A stretch of 45,975 bases of DNA. Origin: Sandarakinorhabdus cyanobacteriorum. Its GTDB lineage: Bacteria > Pseudomonadota > Alphaproteobacteria > Sphingomonadales > Sphingomonadaceae. Below, piece by piece: positions 37,557-45,516 of this stretch. The stretch covers positions 219-46,193 of the forward strand of contig NZ_NOXT01000117.1 of the NCBI RefSeq assembly GCF_002251755.1. The letters are read 5' to 3'. The notes under the pieces are model-generated. The model made no database searches. It saw only the letters and a list, made by a program, of their open reading frames with translations, and was not told the DNA's origin. A program made the position numbers and the translations under genes. How positions within the stretch are numbered: position 1 is the first letter of the stretch; each line of letters opens with the position of its first letter.

Positions 37557-38210
37557 ATGAAATTCTTTGCCGATACCGCCGATGTTGCCGAAATCGCCGA
37601 TCTGGCCGCCACCGGCCTCCTGGATGGTGTCACCACCAATCCCAGCCTGATCGCCAAATCGGGCCGCAATTTCCTGGAGGTGGTGAAGGAAATTTGCGGG
37701 CTGGTCGAGGGCCCGGTGTCGGCCGAGGTGGTGGCGCCCGATCATGCCACGATGATGAAGGAGGCCGCCGTGTTGCGCGCGCTGGCGCCCAATATCTGCA
37801 TCAAGCTGCCGCTGACCATCGATGGCCTGAAGACCTGCAAGGCGCTGACCGCCGAGGGCGTGAAGACCAATGTGACCCTGTGCTTTTCGGCCAACCAGGC
37901 GCTGCTCGCCGCCAAGGCCGGTGCCACCTATATCTCGCCCTTCGTCGGCCGGCTCGATGATATCGGCCACGACGGCATGGAGCTGATCCAGGATATCCGC
38001 ACCATTTACGACAATTATGATTTCCAGACCGAAATCCTGGTCGCCAGCGTGCGCAGCCCCGTGCATGTGCTGGCTGCGGCCCGCATTGGCGCCGATGTCG
38101 CCACCATGCCGCCGGCGGTGATCCGCCAGCTCGCCAATCACGCGCTGACCGACAAGGGTCTGGCCGCGTTCGAGGCGGACTGGGCGAAGACCGGGCAATC
38201 GATCCTGTGA
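37557..38210 (+). CDS. Transaldolase, fructose-6-phosphate aldolase-type subfamily
   Basis: This 217-residue TIM-barrel enzyme belongs to the short transaldolase group, which transfers a dihydroxyacetone unit in the pentose-phosphate pathway. [16 protein letters not shown] opens it, [13 protein letters not shown] lies at 24-36, and Lys83 in ICIKLPLT forms the Schiff base. [15 protein letters not shown] is a family constant. The start at 37557 excludes 16 in-frame upstream codons. It ends 10 bases before the xerC start. Fructose-6-phosphate aldolase activity is an alternative, though most of this subfamily are transaldolases. Confidence 0.94.
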   Translation: MKFFADTADVAEIADLAATGLLDGVTTNPSLIAKSGRNFLEVVKEICGLVEGPVSAEVVAPDHATMMKEAAVLRALAPNICIKLPLTIDGLKTCKALTAEGVKTNVTLCFSANQALLAAKAGATYISPFVGRLDDIGHDGMELIQDIRTIYDNYDFQTEILVASVRSPVHVLAAARIGADVATMPPAVIRQLANHALTDKGLAAFEADWAKTGQSIL

Positions 38211-38220
38211 TGGCGATCCT

Positions 38221-39144
38221 TTGAGCGCAGCCGGCGAACCGCTGGCCAGCCTGATCGGGCGCTTCCTCGCCTTCAGCGGCGATCAGCGCCGCCTGTCGCC
38301 GCACACGTTGAAGGCCTATGGCCAGACGCTGGAACGGTTTGACGATTTCCTGGGCAAGCATCTGGGCGGCGCGGTGGTGGGCGGCCGGCTGGCCGGGCTG
38401 GCGCCCGCCGATCTGCGTGCCTTTCTGGCCATGCGCCGCGGTGAAGGCCTGGCGGCGGCCAGCCTGGCGCGCGAGGTGTCGGCACTGAAGGGCTTTTTTG
38501 CCTGGGCCCGCCGCCGCGAGGGCCTCGCCTGTGATGCCATTGCCGCGTTGAAGGCGCCCAAACAGCCGCGCCGGCTGCCGCGTGCGGTGGCGCCGGCCGA
38601 TATCGGCCAACTGGTGGATGTGGTGGCCGATGCCGCGCGCCAGCCCTGGCAGGCGGCGCGCGATGTGGCGGTGCTGCTGCTGCTCTATGGCGCGGGCCTG
38701 CGCATCGGCGAGGCAATGGGGCTGACCGGCGCGGTGCTGCCGCTGGGCGAGGCGATGCCGGTCACGGGCAAGCGCGCCAAGACGCGGGTGGTGCCGATCC
38801 TGCCGCAGGTGCGCGCTGCAATTGAAGATTATGTGCAGCTGTGCCCCTTTGACATGGCCGCCGATGCGCCCTTGTTCCGGGGCGCGCGCGGCGGCGCGCT
38901 GGATCCCGGCACTGTGCGCCGGGCGGTGCAGGCGGCGCGGGCCGGGCTGGGCCTGCCGGCCAGCGCCACGCCGCACGCGCTGCGCCACAGCTTTGCCACC
39001 CACCTGCTGGCGCGGGGGGCGGACCTTAGGCAGCTGCAGGAATTGCTGGGCCATGCCAGCCTGTCCTCAACGCAGATCTATACCGCGGTGGATGCGGCGC
39101 AGCTTCTGGATGCCTGGCGCAGCGCGCACCCGAGGGCGGATTGA
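38221..39144 (+). CDS. xerC: Tyrosine recombinase XerC
   Basis: This 307-residue site-specific recombinase acts with XerD at dif to resolve chromosome dimers. The N-terminal SAM-like core-binding domain (about 8-105) is followed by the catalytic domain with Arg161 (GAGLRIGEA), Lys184 (VTGKRAKTR), His252-x-x-Arg255 (HALRHSFATHLL), His278 (LLGHASLSSTQ) and nucleophile Tyr287. All catalytic residues are present. It starts at TTG 38221; the nearby ATG at 38210 ends after four codons. It sits just after the transaldolase gene, a neighbourhood common in relatives, so it is the housekeeping enzyme and not an integrase. Confidence 0.92.
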   Translation: MSAAGEPLASLIGRFLAFSGDQRRLSPHTLKAYGQTLERFDDFLGKHLGGAVVGGRLAGLAPADLRAFLAMRRGEGLAAASLAREVSALKGFFAWARRREGLACDAIAALKAPKQPRRLPRAVAPADIGQLVDVVADAARQPWQAARDVAVLLLLYGAGLRIGEAMGLTGAVLPLGEAMPVTGKRAKTRVVPILPQVRAAIEDYVQLCPFDMAADAPLFRGARGGALDPGTVRRAVQAARAGLGLPASATPHALRHSFATHLLARGADLRQLQELLGHASLSSTQIYTAVDAAQLLDAWRSAHPRAD

Positions 39145-39171
39145 ACCGCGCGGGCGCAATTCGCCGAAGGA

Positions 39172-39573
39172 TCAGGTCGGGCGGAAGGCGCGGCGGGTGT
39201 AGGTGAGCGTCACCGGGCTGACTTCGATGAACAACAGGCTGAAGCCCGGGTTGTAGGTGACGCCAAGATCGACATAGGCCTGGCCATCGGAGGTGCCGGT
39301 CGAAAAGCTGAGTGTGGGCACCTCTTTGGCGCCCAGCCCGAACACGCCATCGTTGAAGGCGGCCTGCAGATCATCATTGCTCTGGCGGGGCCACAAGGTG
39401 GCGGCGCGCGCCGCTTCGCCCAGACCGTTCTGGATGCCGGCACGCGCCACAAAGAAGCGGCCGATGTTGAACACGGCAAACACCATGATGATCCAGATCG
39501 GCAAGGTGAGCGCGAATTCCGAAACATTGCCGCGCCGATCGCGCCGCAGGGCCCGGGCCAGCCGCAGGATCAT
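39172..39573 (-). CDS. TadE-like pseudopilin
   Basis: This 133-residue protein has the TadE layout: a short basic start, RRDRRGNVSEFALTLPIWII with the conserved Glu after the prepilin-type cleavage site, one hydrophobic helix (about 22-42), and a small periplasmic domain ending SPVTLTYTRRAFRPT. TadE proteins are minor pilins for the Flp/Tad pilus. Its ATG overlaps the stop of the previous gene by four bases (ATGA). It converges with xerC. No other Tad-machine gene is nearby. Confidence 0.85.
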   Translation of the reverse strand: MILRLARALRRDRRGNVSEFALTLPIWIIMVFAVFNIGRFFVARAGIQNGLGEAARAATLWPRQSNDDLQAAFNDGVFGLGAKEVPTLSFSTGTSDGQAYVDLGVTYNPGFSLLFIEVSPVTLTYTRRAFRPT

Positions 39574-40031
39574 TGCACGCGCACCACGGCATCGCCGACC
39601 AGCGTGGCCCCGCCGTTTGAGCCGGGGCCATCGTACAGGCTGCCCCAGCCGAAGATCGGCGTGAAGGGCGCGGTGATGCTCAACTGCACATAGCGGGCGC
39701 GCTGGGCGGTGCCGCAATTGGCCGTGGTGCTGGCCTGCCGCTCGCCGCCGCATTCCAGCCAGGCATCCACGGTGGCGGAGGTATAGTCCTTGCCCCAGGC
39801 GGTGGTCATTTCGGTGAGGGCATAATTGTAGGATGTGGCCACGCCCTTGCGGGCGGCCACCAGCTCGATGCCGCGCTGGGCCGCCTGTTCCAGTTGCAAC
39901 CGGGTGAGCCAGGCGTTGGAGAAATCCATGGCGACCATGACCAGCCCGCCGACCACGGGCAGGACGACCGCTGTTTCCAGTGCGGAGGCGCCGCGGCGAT
40001 CGCCGAACAGAGAAGACAGCCGCCGCCTCAT
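39570..40031 (-). CDS. TadE-like pseudopilin (second copy)
   Basis: This 153-residue protein also has a pilin-like start, GDRRGASALETAVVLPVVGG, with the conserved Glu and one membrane helix (about 15-37). A soluble domain with two cysteines follows (LECGGERQASTTANCGTAQ), and the protein ends GGATLVGDAVVRVQ. It differs from the next gene enough that they are distinct minor pilins. Its start overlaps the stop of the TadG-like gene by four bases, so all three are translated as one unit. Confidence 0.82.
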   Translation of the reverse strand: MRRRLSSLFGDRRGASALETAVVLPVVGGLVMVAMDFSNAWLTRLQLEQAAQRGIELVAARKGVATSYNYALTEMTTAWGKDYTSATVDAWLECGGERQASTTANCGTAQRARYVQLSITAPFTPIFGWGSLYDGPGSNGGATLVGDAVVRVQ

Positions 40032-41314
40032 CCCAGCAGCCTCACGGTGTTGCCCTTGATTGCACTGGCGCCGCTGTTGGCCGGACAGACATTGTTGATG
40101 GTGCTGTTGCCCGAAAATGTCATGCGATAGCCGATCATCTGCAGGCAGTTGATCGTCATCCCGGCGGTGCCGTTGAAGCGCAGTTCGTTGCGCGGGATGT
40201 AGATGGCGCCCTGCAGGGTGGACTGGGCATTGCCATTGACGACCACGGTTTCGCCCAGCGTGTTGGCCCGGCGATCCTGATAGAAGAGGATGCCGCGATA
40301 GGTGCCGCTGGTGGGCGATGTGAGGTTGATGCGGGCGCCGGCGTTGATGTTCATGCCGGCGACCAGGTTCGATGTGCCGCTGGCCGGCGGGTTGGACATG
40401 GTGAGCACGATGGTGACGCCGGTGCCGGTGACGACCCCCTGCGAGCCGACATTGAAGCCGAGATTCTTGTTCTGGTTGTTGCCCTGGCTGCGGCCGTCGA
40501 TGAAATAGGTGCCGGGCGCGAGCGTGGCGGTGCCCTGGATGTCCATGCCGCGATAGGTGCCGGGCGTGAGGTTGCGGCTCTGGTTGGAGCGCACGTCACC
40601 ATTGTTGGGCGATTGCGCGATATTGGGCGTGGGCAGGCTGGCGAAGGGATCGCGCTGTGCCACCGAATAGGGCTGGAACACCGTGCCGGCGGCAAAGGTG
40701 TTGTTGCGGTTGTCGACATTGCCCACCGCCGAGACCGGGCTGGCCGTGATCACCGCGCTGCCGGTGCCATTGACGGCCGGTTCGCCGGCGCTGTTGGCGT
40801 GCATGCCGCAATTGGCGTTGACGGTGGTGTTGCCGCTGTTGGTGATGGCGAGGCTGGTGGTGGGATCCAGCGCCAGGATGCAATAGTCGCCATCCTGGCG
40901 CAGGCCGGCGGTGGCTTCGGCGCTGATCACCATGCCGGATCCCATGAACGGGCCGGTGAAGGGCAGGCGCACGGTGGAGGAGATGCGCACGCGCACGACG
41001 CTGCTGTCTCCGGCGAAGGGGCCCTGGGTGGGGCCGTTTTCGATGGTGGGGGTGCCGGACAGCGCGAAGTTGCTGTTCTTGGCCAGATCGGCGGTGACCG
41101 TGTCGGCCACATTCTGGTTCTGGGTGAGGGCATAGGCACCGGCCAGTGCCGCCGAATCGACCTGACGCTGCAGGGCGCGCCGCACCAGCGCCCATTGGAT
41201 GGTGTCGCTGGTCAGCCCGGCGGCGCCAATCAGCACCGGCATCATCAGGGCCGTCATCGCCGCCATGTTGGCACTGCGATCCCTGCCGATGCGGCTCAAT
41301 CCCCAGCCCGCCAT
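40028..41314 (-). CDS. TadG-like pilus assembly protein
   Basis: This 428-residue protein starts with a prepilin-like region (DRSANMAAMTALMMPVLIGA and then AGLTSDTIQWALVRRALQRQ), as in TadG and its relatives with the Tad N-terminal domain. The remainder is a long Asn/Ser/Thr/Gly-rich region with repeated short strands (VNANCGMHANSAGEP, GTATLAPGTYFIDG, GNSTINNVCPANSGA), looking like a surface or matrix protein. No von Willebrand domain is seen. AAGGGGG precedes the ATG, and a CtrA-like box overlaps that region. It is first in a three-gene unit. Confidence 0.8.
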   Translation of the reverse strand: MAGWGLSRIGRDRSANMAAMTALMMPVLIGAAGLTSDTIQWALVRRALQRQVDSAALAGAYALTQNQNVADTVTADLAKNSNFALSGTPTIENGPTQGPFAGDSSVVRVRISSTVRLPFTGPFMGSGMVISAEATAGLRQDGDYCILALDPTTSLAITNSGNTTVNANCGMHANSAGEPAVNGTGSAVITASPVSAVGNVDNRNNTFAAGTVFQPYSVAQRDPFASLPTPNIAQSPNNGDVRSNQSRNLTPGTYRGMDIQGTATLAPGTYFIDGRSQGNNQNKNLGFNVGSQGVVTGTGVTIVLTMSNPPASGTSNLVAGMNINAGARINLTSPTSGTYRGILFYQDRRANTLGETVVVNGNAQSTLQGAIYIPRNELRFNGTAGMTINCLQMIGYRMTFSGNSTINNVCPANSGASAIKGNTVRLLG

Positions 41315-41322
41315 TGACCCCC

Positions 41323-41337
41323 TTAACCCTCTGTTAA
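41323..41337 (-). promoter_or_regulatory. CtrA-like binding box upstream of the TadG-like gene
   Basis: The sequence TTAA-N7-TTAA (TTAACCCTCTGTTAA) fits the full recognition pattern of CtrA, the cell-cycle regulator of Alphaproteobacteria that controls Flp pilus genes in Caulobacter. It ends nine bases before the TadG-like ATG and abuts the ribosome-binding site, so it would sit downstream of most promoter choices and could repress. Chance occurrence cannot be excluded. Confidence 0.5.
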
Positions 41338-41415
41338 GAAAATGCTTTACAATCAGAGGTTTATCAGAATTCGGGCGATTCGCAAGACTGTTGGCAACCA
41401 ACGTGCCACAAGGGT

Positions 41416-42804
41416 TCAGCCGGCCAGGCGGCGCAGCAGCACCTCCCAATGCTTCAGGGCCGGGGCGATGGCCGCTTCGGGCACGCGTTCGTTCAGGCCG
41501 TGGGCAAAGGCATCTTCGGCGCGGATGAACAGACCCGACACGCCATAGGAGGGGATGCCGAGCGCGCGCCAGAACACGCTGTCGGTGGCGCCGGCGTCCA
41601 TGCCGGGGGTGGGCTGCACCGTGGTGCCCCGCGTCTTGACCGCAGCGGCGACGGCATCGACCACATCGGAGCGCAAGGGCGACGGCGGGGTGACCGGCCA
41701 GTCGATGCCGGTGCCAAAGCTGACCCCGGGATCCTCGGCAATGCGCGCCAGTTCGGCCTGCACGGCGGCAATGGCGGTGCCGGGGAAGATGCGGCAATTG
41801 ACGGTGAGGGTGGCGCGTTGCGGCAGGGCATTGGGGGCGTGGCCGCCGGTGATCATCGTGGGCACGCAGGTGGTGCCGATCTGGCCGATGGTGCCCGGAT
41901 TGGCGCGCAGCGTGGCAATGGCGGCAGGATCGGTGGGATCTTCGGCAAAGCGGCGCATGGCAGCGCCCAGCGCATCGTTGCGGGCCGCGCCGGCAGCGGC
42001 CAGCGAGGCGCGGGTGATTTCGTCCACCTGGGCCGGCCAGCGGTGGCCGGCGATGCGGGCGGCGACCAGGCCGAGGCGGGCGATGGCGTTGCTGGGGCCG
42101 GGCGTGCTGCTGTGGCCGCCAGGATCGGTGATGGTCAGGGTGAAATCGGCATAGGATTTTTCCGATGCCTGCAATTTGTAGGCAAAGGCCTTGCCGGCAG
42201 CATCGAGCGCACCGCCGCCACCGTCGCTGTTGAGCATGAATTCGATGCCGAGCGCCTTGGCCTGTTTGGCCTGCGCGGCGCTGGTGACCCCATCGGTTTC
42301 CTCGTCGCCCGACAGGAACAGGTGGATGTCGCGCCTGGGCTGGAAGCCATTGGCCTTCAATTGGGCAAGCGTGGCCAGCATCATCGCCACATCGAACTTG
42401 TTGTCCATCACGCCGCGGCCGAAGATATAGCCGTCGGCCGCGCTGGCCTTGAACGGATCGCGCACCCAGTCGGCGGCCTTGGCTTCCACCACGTCGAGAT
42501 GGCCGGTGAGCGCCATGGGCGCGGCCTTTGGCCGGGCGGCCTTCCAGGTGAAGTGCAGCATGGCGGTGCCGGCCATTTCATCGATGGCAAAATCGCTGGC
42601 GGCAAAGCCGCGGGCCACCAGCCAGTCGCGATAGAAGCGCGCCAGCGCCGGGGTCTGGCCGCGCTCCTGCACGGAGGCGAAGCCGACGCTGTCCATCAAC
42701 AGGGCCCTGGCTTCGGCGGCATCGCCCAGGGCAGATTGCGGCGGCGCAGCGGCAGCCGGGGCAGCGATCAGGACGGCGGCGATGAGGGCAGGGATGATCT
42801 TCAT
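41416..42804 (-). CDS. Secreted M20 family metallopeptidase
   Basis: This 462-residue di-zinc peptidase removes terminal residues from small peptides. A Sec signal (MKIIPALIAAVLIAAPAAAA) directs it to the periplasm. Metal and catalytic positions follow the M20 order: GHLDVVEA (His102, Asp104), GRGVMDNKFD (Asp134), GDEETDG (Glu168 and Glu169), NSDGGG for the next ligand, and HGLNERVPEA for the final His. A dimerisation domain (about 215-330) is inserted, as usual. It diverges from the symporter gene with 81 bases between starts, suggesting peptide breakdown followed by uptake of the product. Confidence 0.9.
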   Translation of the reverse strand: MKIIPALIAAVLIAAPAAAAPPQSALGDAAEARALLMDSVGFASVQERGQTPALARFYRDWLVARGFAASDFAIDEMAGTAMLHFTWKAARPKAAPMALTGHLDVVEAKAADWVRDPFKASAADGYIFGRGVMDNKFDVAMMLATLAQLKANGFQPRRDIHLFLSGDEETDGVTSAAQAKQAKALGIEFMLNSDGGGGALDAAGKAFAYKLQASEKSYADFTLTITDPGGHSSTPGPSNAIARLGLVAARIAGHRWPAQVDEITRASLAAAGAARNDALGAAMRRFAEDPTDPAAIATLRANPGTIGQIGTTCVPTMITGGHAPNALPQRATLTVNCRIFPGTAIAAVQAELARIAEDPGVSFGTGIDWPVTPPSPLRSDVVDAVAAAVKTRGTTVQPTPGMDAGATDSVFWRALGIPSYGVSGLFIRAEDAFAHGLNERVPEAAIAPALKHWEVLLRRLAG

Positions 42805-42885
42805 GGCCTTGATGTGCCCTTCGCTGCCGACCTGCGCAAGCCGGCCTCTTGACGTGGCAACCCGCCTGCCCGAACGGTGGTGCCC

Positions 42886-44124
42886 ATGCCTGCGAATTCG
42901 CTCACCCGCTATATCCTGCTCGGCCTTGTCATCGGTCTGGGCGTCGGATGGGCGATCAACACCAGCCTGCCGGCCGATCAGGCGAAGGAGATCGCCGGTT
43001 ACCTTTCGATCATCACCGATGTGTTCCTGCGCCTGATCAAGATGATCATCGCGCCGCTGGTGCTCTCCACCCTCACGGTCGGCATCGCCCACATGGGCAG
43101 CGGCAGCGCGGTGGGCCGCACCTTCGTGCGCACCCTGGCCTGGTTCATCGCGGCCTCGGTGTTCAGCCTGGGGCTGGGCATATTGATGGTCAACCTACTG
43201 GCCCCCGGTGTCGGCGTGGGCCTGGCGCTGCCGGCGGTGGATTCCGCCTCGGGCGTTGCCACCAAGGCCTTCAACCTGAAGGACTTCATCGGGCATATCT
43301 TCCCGAAATCCATCTTCGAGGCGATGGCCACCAACGAAGTGCTGCAGATCGTGGTGTTCAGCCTTTTTGCCGGCGTGGCGTTGATCGGCATGGGCGAGAA
43401 AGCTGCACCCATCAACCGCGCGCTGGATGCGGTGATGCACATGATGCTGGTGATCACCGGCTATGTGATGAAGGTGGCGCCGTTCGCGGTGTTTGCCGCC
43501 ATCGCGTCCTCGATCGCCGTGGAGGGGCTTGGCATATTGGTCACCTTCGGCAAGTTTGTCGGCGGCTTTTACCTGGCGCTTGCCGTGCTGTGGGCCTTCC
43601 TGCTCGGCGCCGGCAGTGCGGTGCTGGGTTTTGGCGCGGTCAAGCGGCTCATCCCGGAAATCCGCGAGCCCTTCCTGATCACCTTCGCCACCGCCTCATC
43701 CGAAGCCGCCTATCCCAAGCTGCTCGCCGCCATGGAACGGTTTGGCGTGCCCACCCGCATCGCCAGCTTCGTGCTGCCGCTGGGCTACAGCTTCAACCTC
43801 GACGGCTCGATGATGTATTGCGCCTTTGCCAGCATCTTCATCGCCCAGGCCTATGGCATTGATCTCACCATCTGGCAGGAACTCGCCATGCTCGGCCTGT
43901 TGATGATCACCTCCAAGGGCATCGCCGGCGTGCCGCGTGCCTCCCTCGTCGTCATCGCCGCCACCCTGCCCTATTTCAACATCCCCGAAGCGGGGTTGCT
44001 GCTGATCCTGGCGGTCGATCATTTCCTCGACATGGGCCGAAGCGCGACGAACGTGATCGGCAACGCGGTGGCGACGGCGGTGATCGCCAAGTGGGATGGC
44101 GGGGGTGAGGGGGTAAAGTCTTAA
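42886..44124 (+). CDS. Dicarboxylate/amino acid:cation symporter
   Basis: This 412-residue inner-membrane protein belongs to the DAACS family (GltP/DctA), importing glutamate, aspartate or C4-dicarboxylates with Na+ or H+. About eight helices and two re-entrant loops are expected; the first loop contains TASSEAAYPKLLAAMERFGV, then SFNLDGSMMYCAFASIFIAQ near the NMDGT position, and DHFLDMGRSATNVIGNAVAT for the substrate-binding C-terminus. Two GTG codons lie just upstream, but ATG 42886 is the natural start. A REPIN-like element begins four bases after the stop. Confidence 0.92.
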   Translation: MPANSLTRYILLGLVIGLGVGWAINTSLPADQAKEIAGYLSIITDVFLRLIKMIIAPLVLSTLTVGIAHMGSGSAVGRTFVRTLAWFIAASVFSLGLGILMVNLLAPGVGVGLALPAVDSASGVATKAFNLKDFIGHIFPKSIFEAMATNEVLQIVVFSLFAGVALIGMGEKAAPINRALDAVMHMMLVITGYVMKVAPFAVFAAIASSIAVEGLGILVTFGKFVGGFYLALAVLWAFLLGAGSAVLGFGAVKRLIPEIREPFLITFATASSEAAYPKLLAAMERFGVPTRIASFVLPLGYSFNLDGSMMYCAFASIFIAQAYGIDLTIWQELAMLGLLMITSKGIAGVPRASLVVIAATLPYFNIPEAGLLLILAVDHFLDMGRSATNVIGNAVATAVIAKWDGGGEGVKS

Positions 44125-44127
44125 GGT

Positions 44128-44300
44128 GCCTCCGGCGGGCAGGGGCGAGGCCCCTGCACCCGTTCGTCTTCGGGCGCGCCGGTGGCACAAGCGCACACCA
44201 GCGCCGCAGGCAAGCAAGATAGCCTGCGGCGCTGGCCGTTTCGGTAGAGAGCCAAACCAATTGAACGGGTGCAGGGGCCGCGCCCCTGCCCGCCGGAGGC
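44128..44300. repeat. REPIN/MITE-like nested inverted repeat
   Basis: Outer arms of 38 bases (44128-44165 and 44263-44300) match with one mismatch. Each arm itself holds a perfect hairpin, GCAGGGGC-N3-GCCCCTGC (44139-44157 and 44271-44289). Inside lies a second perfect 14-base inverted repeat (44198-44211 with 44222-44235). This is two REP-type hairpins in inverted orientation, as in REPINs, and almost fills the space between convergent genes. No open frame inside. The GCAGGGGC/GCCCCTGC motif is one I recall as frequent in related chromosomes. Confidence 0.75.
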
Positions 44301-44314
44301 CCACATTCTTCCCC

Positions 44315-45400
44315 TCAAGGATGCAGCGTCAATTTCTGCAGCCGCCAATTGAGCAGTTCGGCGACATAGAGTTCGTTCTCGGACGGGCAGGCGATTTCGT
44401 GGATCCAGCCGAACTGTTTCAACTGCTTGCCGGCGCCGCCGAGCCAGCCGAGCAGTTTGCCGTCGAGGCTGAGTTTGTAGATGCGGCCGGGCCAGGCGTC
44501 GGAGACGTAGAGAAATTGCTGGCCGCTGGCGGTGGGTGGGGTGATGCACAGGGCCCAGGGCGCGCCGGGCATCATTGTCTTGGTGGGGGCGGCGTCGGGC
44601 CCGGCGGCGGGGACGACCGGGCGGTTGCCGATGGCGCTGGGCGCGTCGGCCGGGCTGGGCAGGTTGATCTGGATGATGCGCAGCAGCTTGCCGTTGGTGT
44701 CGAACACCTGGATGCGGCGGTTGCCGCGATCGGCGACATAGACCTGATCCTGCGCGTCGACCTGGATGGAGTGGAGGGTGTTGAACTGGCCGGGTTCGCT
44801 GCCGAAGCTGCCCCATGAGCCGAGCCAGCGGCCATCAGGGGCGACCTTGGCGACGCGGGAATTGATGTAGCCGTCGCTGATATAGGTGTTGCCCTGGCTG
44901 TCCCACGCCATGTCGGTGACTTCGCGGAACTGGCCGTCAACCGGGGGCAGTGGCGGCCTGGGATGTTCGAGCGGGCGGGCATTTTCGTCGCTGGCTTCGG
45001 GTTTGCGGCCAAACACCATGGCGACCCGGCCGGCGGGGTTGAACTTGATCACCATGTTGGAGCCCTTGTCGGCCACCCAGATGTTGCCGCCGGCATCGAC
45101 CCGGGTGGCATGTGCATAGGACCAGGCATAGAGATTGTGGCCGATCTCGCGGACGAAGCGGCCCTGGGCGGTGAATTCCAGCAATTGGGCGGCCGCGGCG
45201 GCATAGGCCGGGCCCTGGGTGTTGCCGCGGTGGAAGACATAGACCTGGCCGGCCTTGCCCAGCGCGACGCCGGCGACTTCGCCCAGGTGCAGATCGGCGG
45301 GCGGCTTGAGGAAATCGACGGCCTCGAAGCGGATTTCCGGTGCGTCCTGCGCGCTGGCGGCCGTGGCCAGCAGTGCGGACAGGATGATGGCGCGCAGCAT
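44315..45400 (-). CDS. Secreted NHL-repeat six-bladed beta-propeller protein
   Basis: This 361-residue protein has a Sec signal (MLRAIILSALLATAASAQ) and repeated NHL-type blades: GNIWVADKGSNMVIKFNPAG, GNTYISDGYINSRVAKVAPD, DQVYVADRGNRRIQVFDTNG and FLYVSDAWPGRIYKLSLDG. The layout recalls the peptidyl-alpha-hydroxyglycine amidating-lyase group, but the catalytic residues cannot be confirmed here. It probably acts in the periplasm as a binding or lyase-like protein. GGGGGGAAC precedes ATG 45400. The REPIN-like element lies 14 bases beyond its stop. Confidence 0.85.
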   Translation of the reverse strand: MLRAIILSALLATAASAQDAPEIRFEAVDFLKPPADLHLGEVAGVALGKAGQVYVFHRGNTQGPAYAAAAAQLLEFTAQGRFVREIGHNLYAWSYAHATRVDAGGNIWVADKGSNMVIKFNPAGRVAMVFGRKPEASDENARPLEHPRPPLPPVDGQFREVTDMAWDSQGNTYISDGYINSRVAKVAPDGRWLGSWGSFGSEPGQFNTLHSIQVDAQDQVYVADRGNRRIQVFDTNGKLLRIIQINLPSPADAPSAIGNRPVVPAAGPDAAPTKTMMPGAPWALCITPPTASGQQFLYVSDAWPGRIYKLSLDGKLLGWLGGAGKQLKQFGWIHEIACPSENELYVAELLNWRLQKLTLHP

Positions 45401-45490
45401 GATGTTCCCCCCTGTTTGTTGTTGCGGGGGAGTGTATCGGCTTTGGCGGCGGCGCGGTAGGGCGGCTGGATGCTTGTCACATGATTGTAA

Positions 45491-45509
45491 TCCTACTCGT
45501 ATAGTAGGA
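45491..45509. promoter_or_regulatory. 7-bp palindrome ahead of the 3'-incomplete gene
   Basis: TCCTACT (45491-45497) and AGTAGGA (45503-45509) are exact reverse complements around CGTAT. The right arm also supplies the AGGA of the next gene's ribosome-binding site. It is AT-rich for this genome and could be an operator or an RNA hairpin. Confidence 0.35.
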
Positions 45510-45516
45510 ATTATAG

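Noticed and set aside
38221-39144. xerC as a mobile-element integrase
   Set aside because: Its place beside the transaldolase gene, the length and all catalytic residues fit the housekeeping recombinase. No attachment-site repeats or tRNA gene are adjacent.
44126-44818. A plus-strand frame of 230 codons covering the inverted-repeat region and the NHL gene end
   Set aside because: It starts in the repeat and runs antisense to a well-supported secreted protein.
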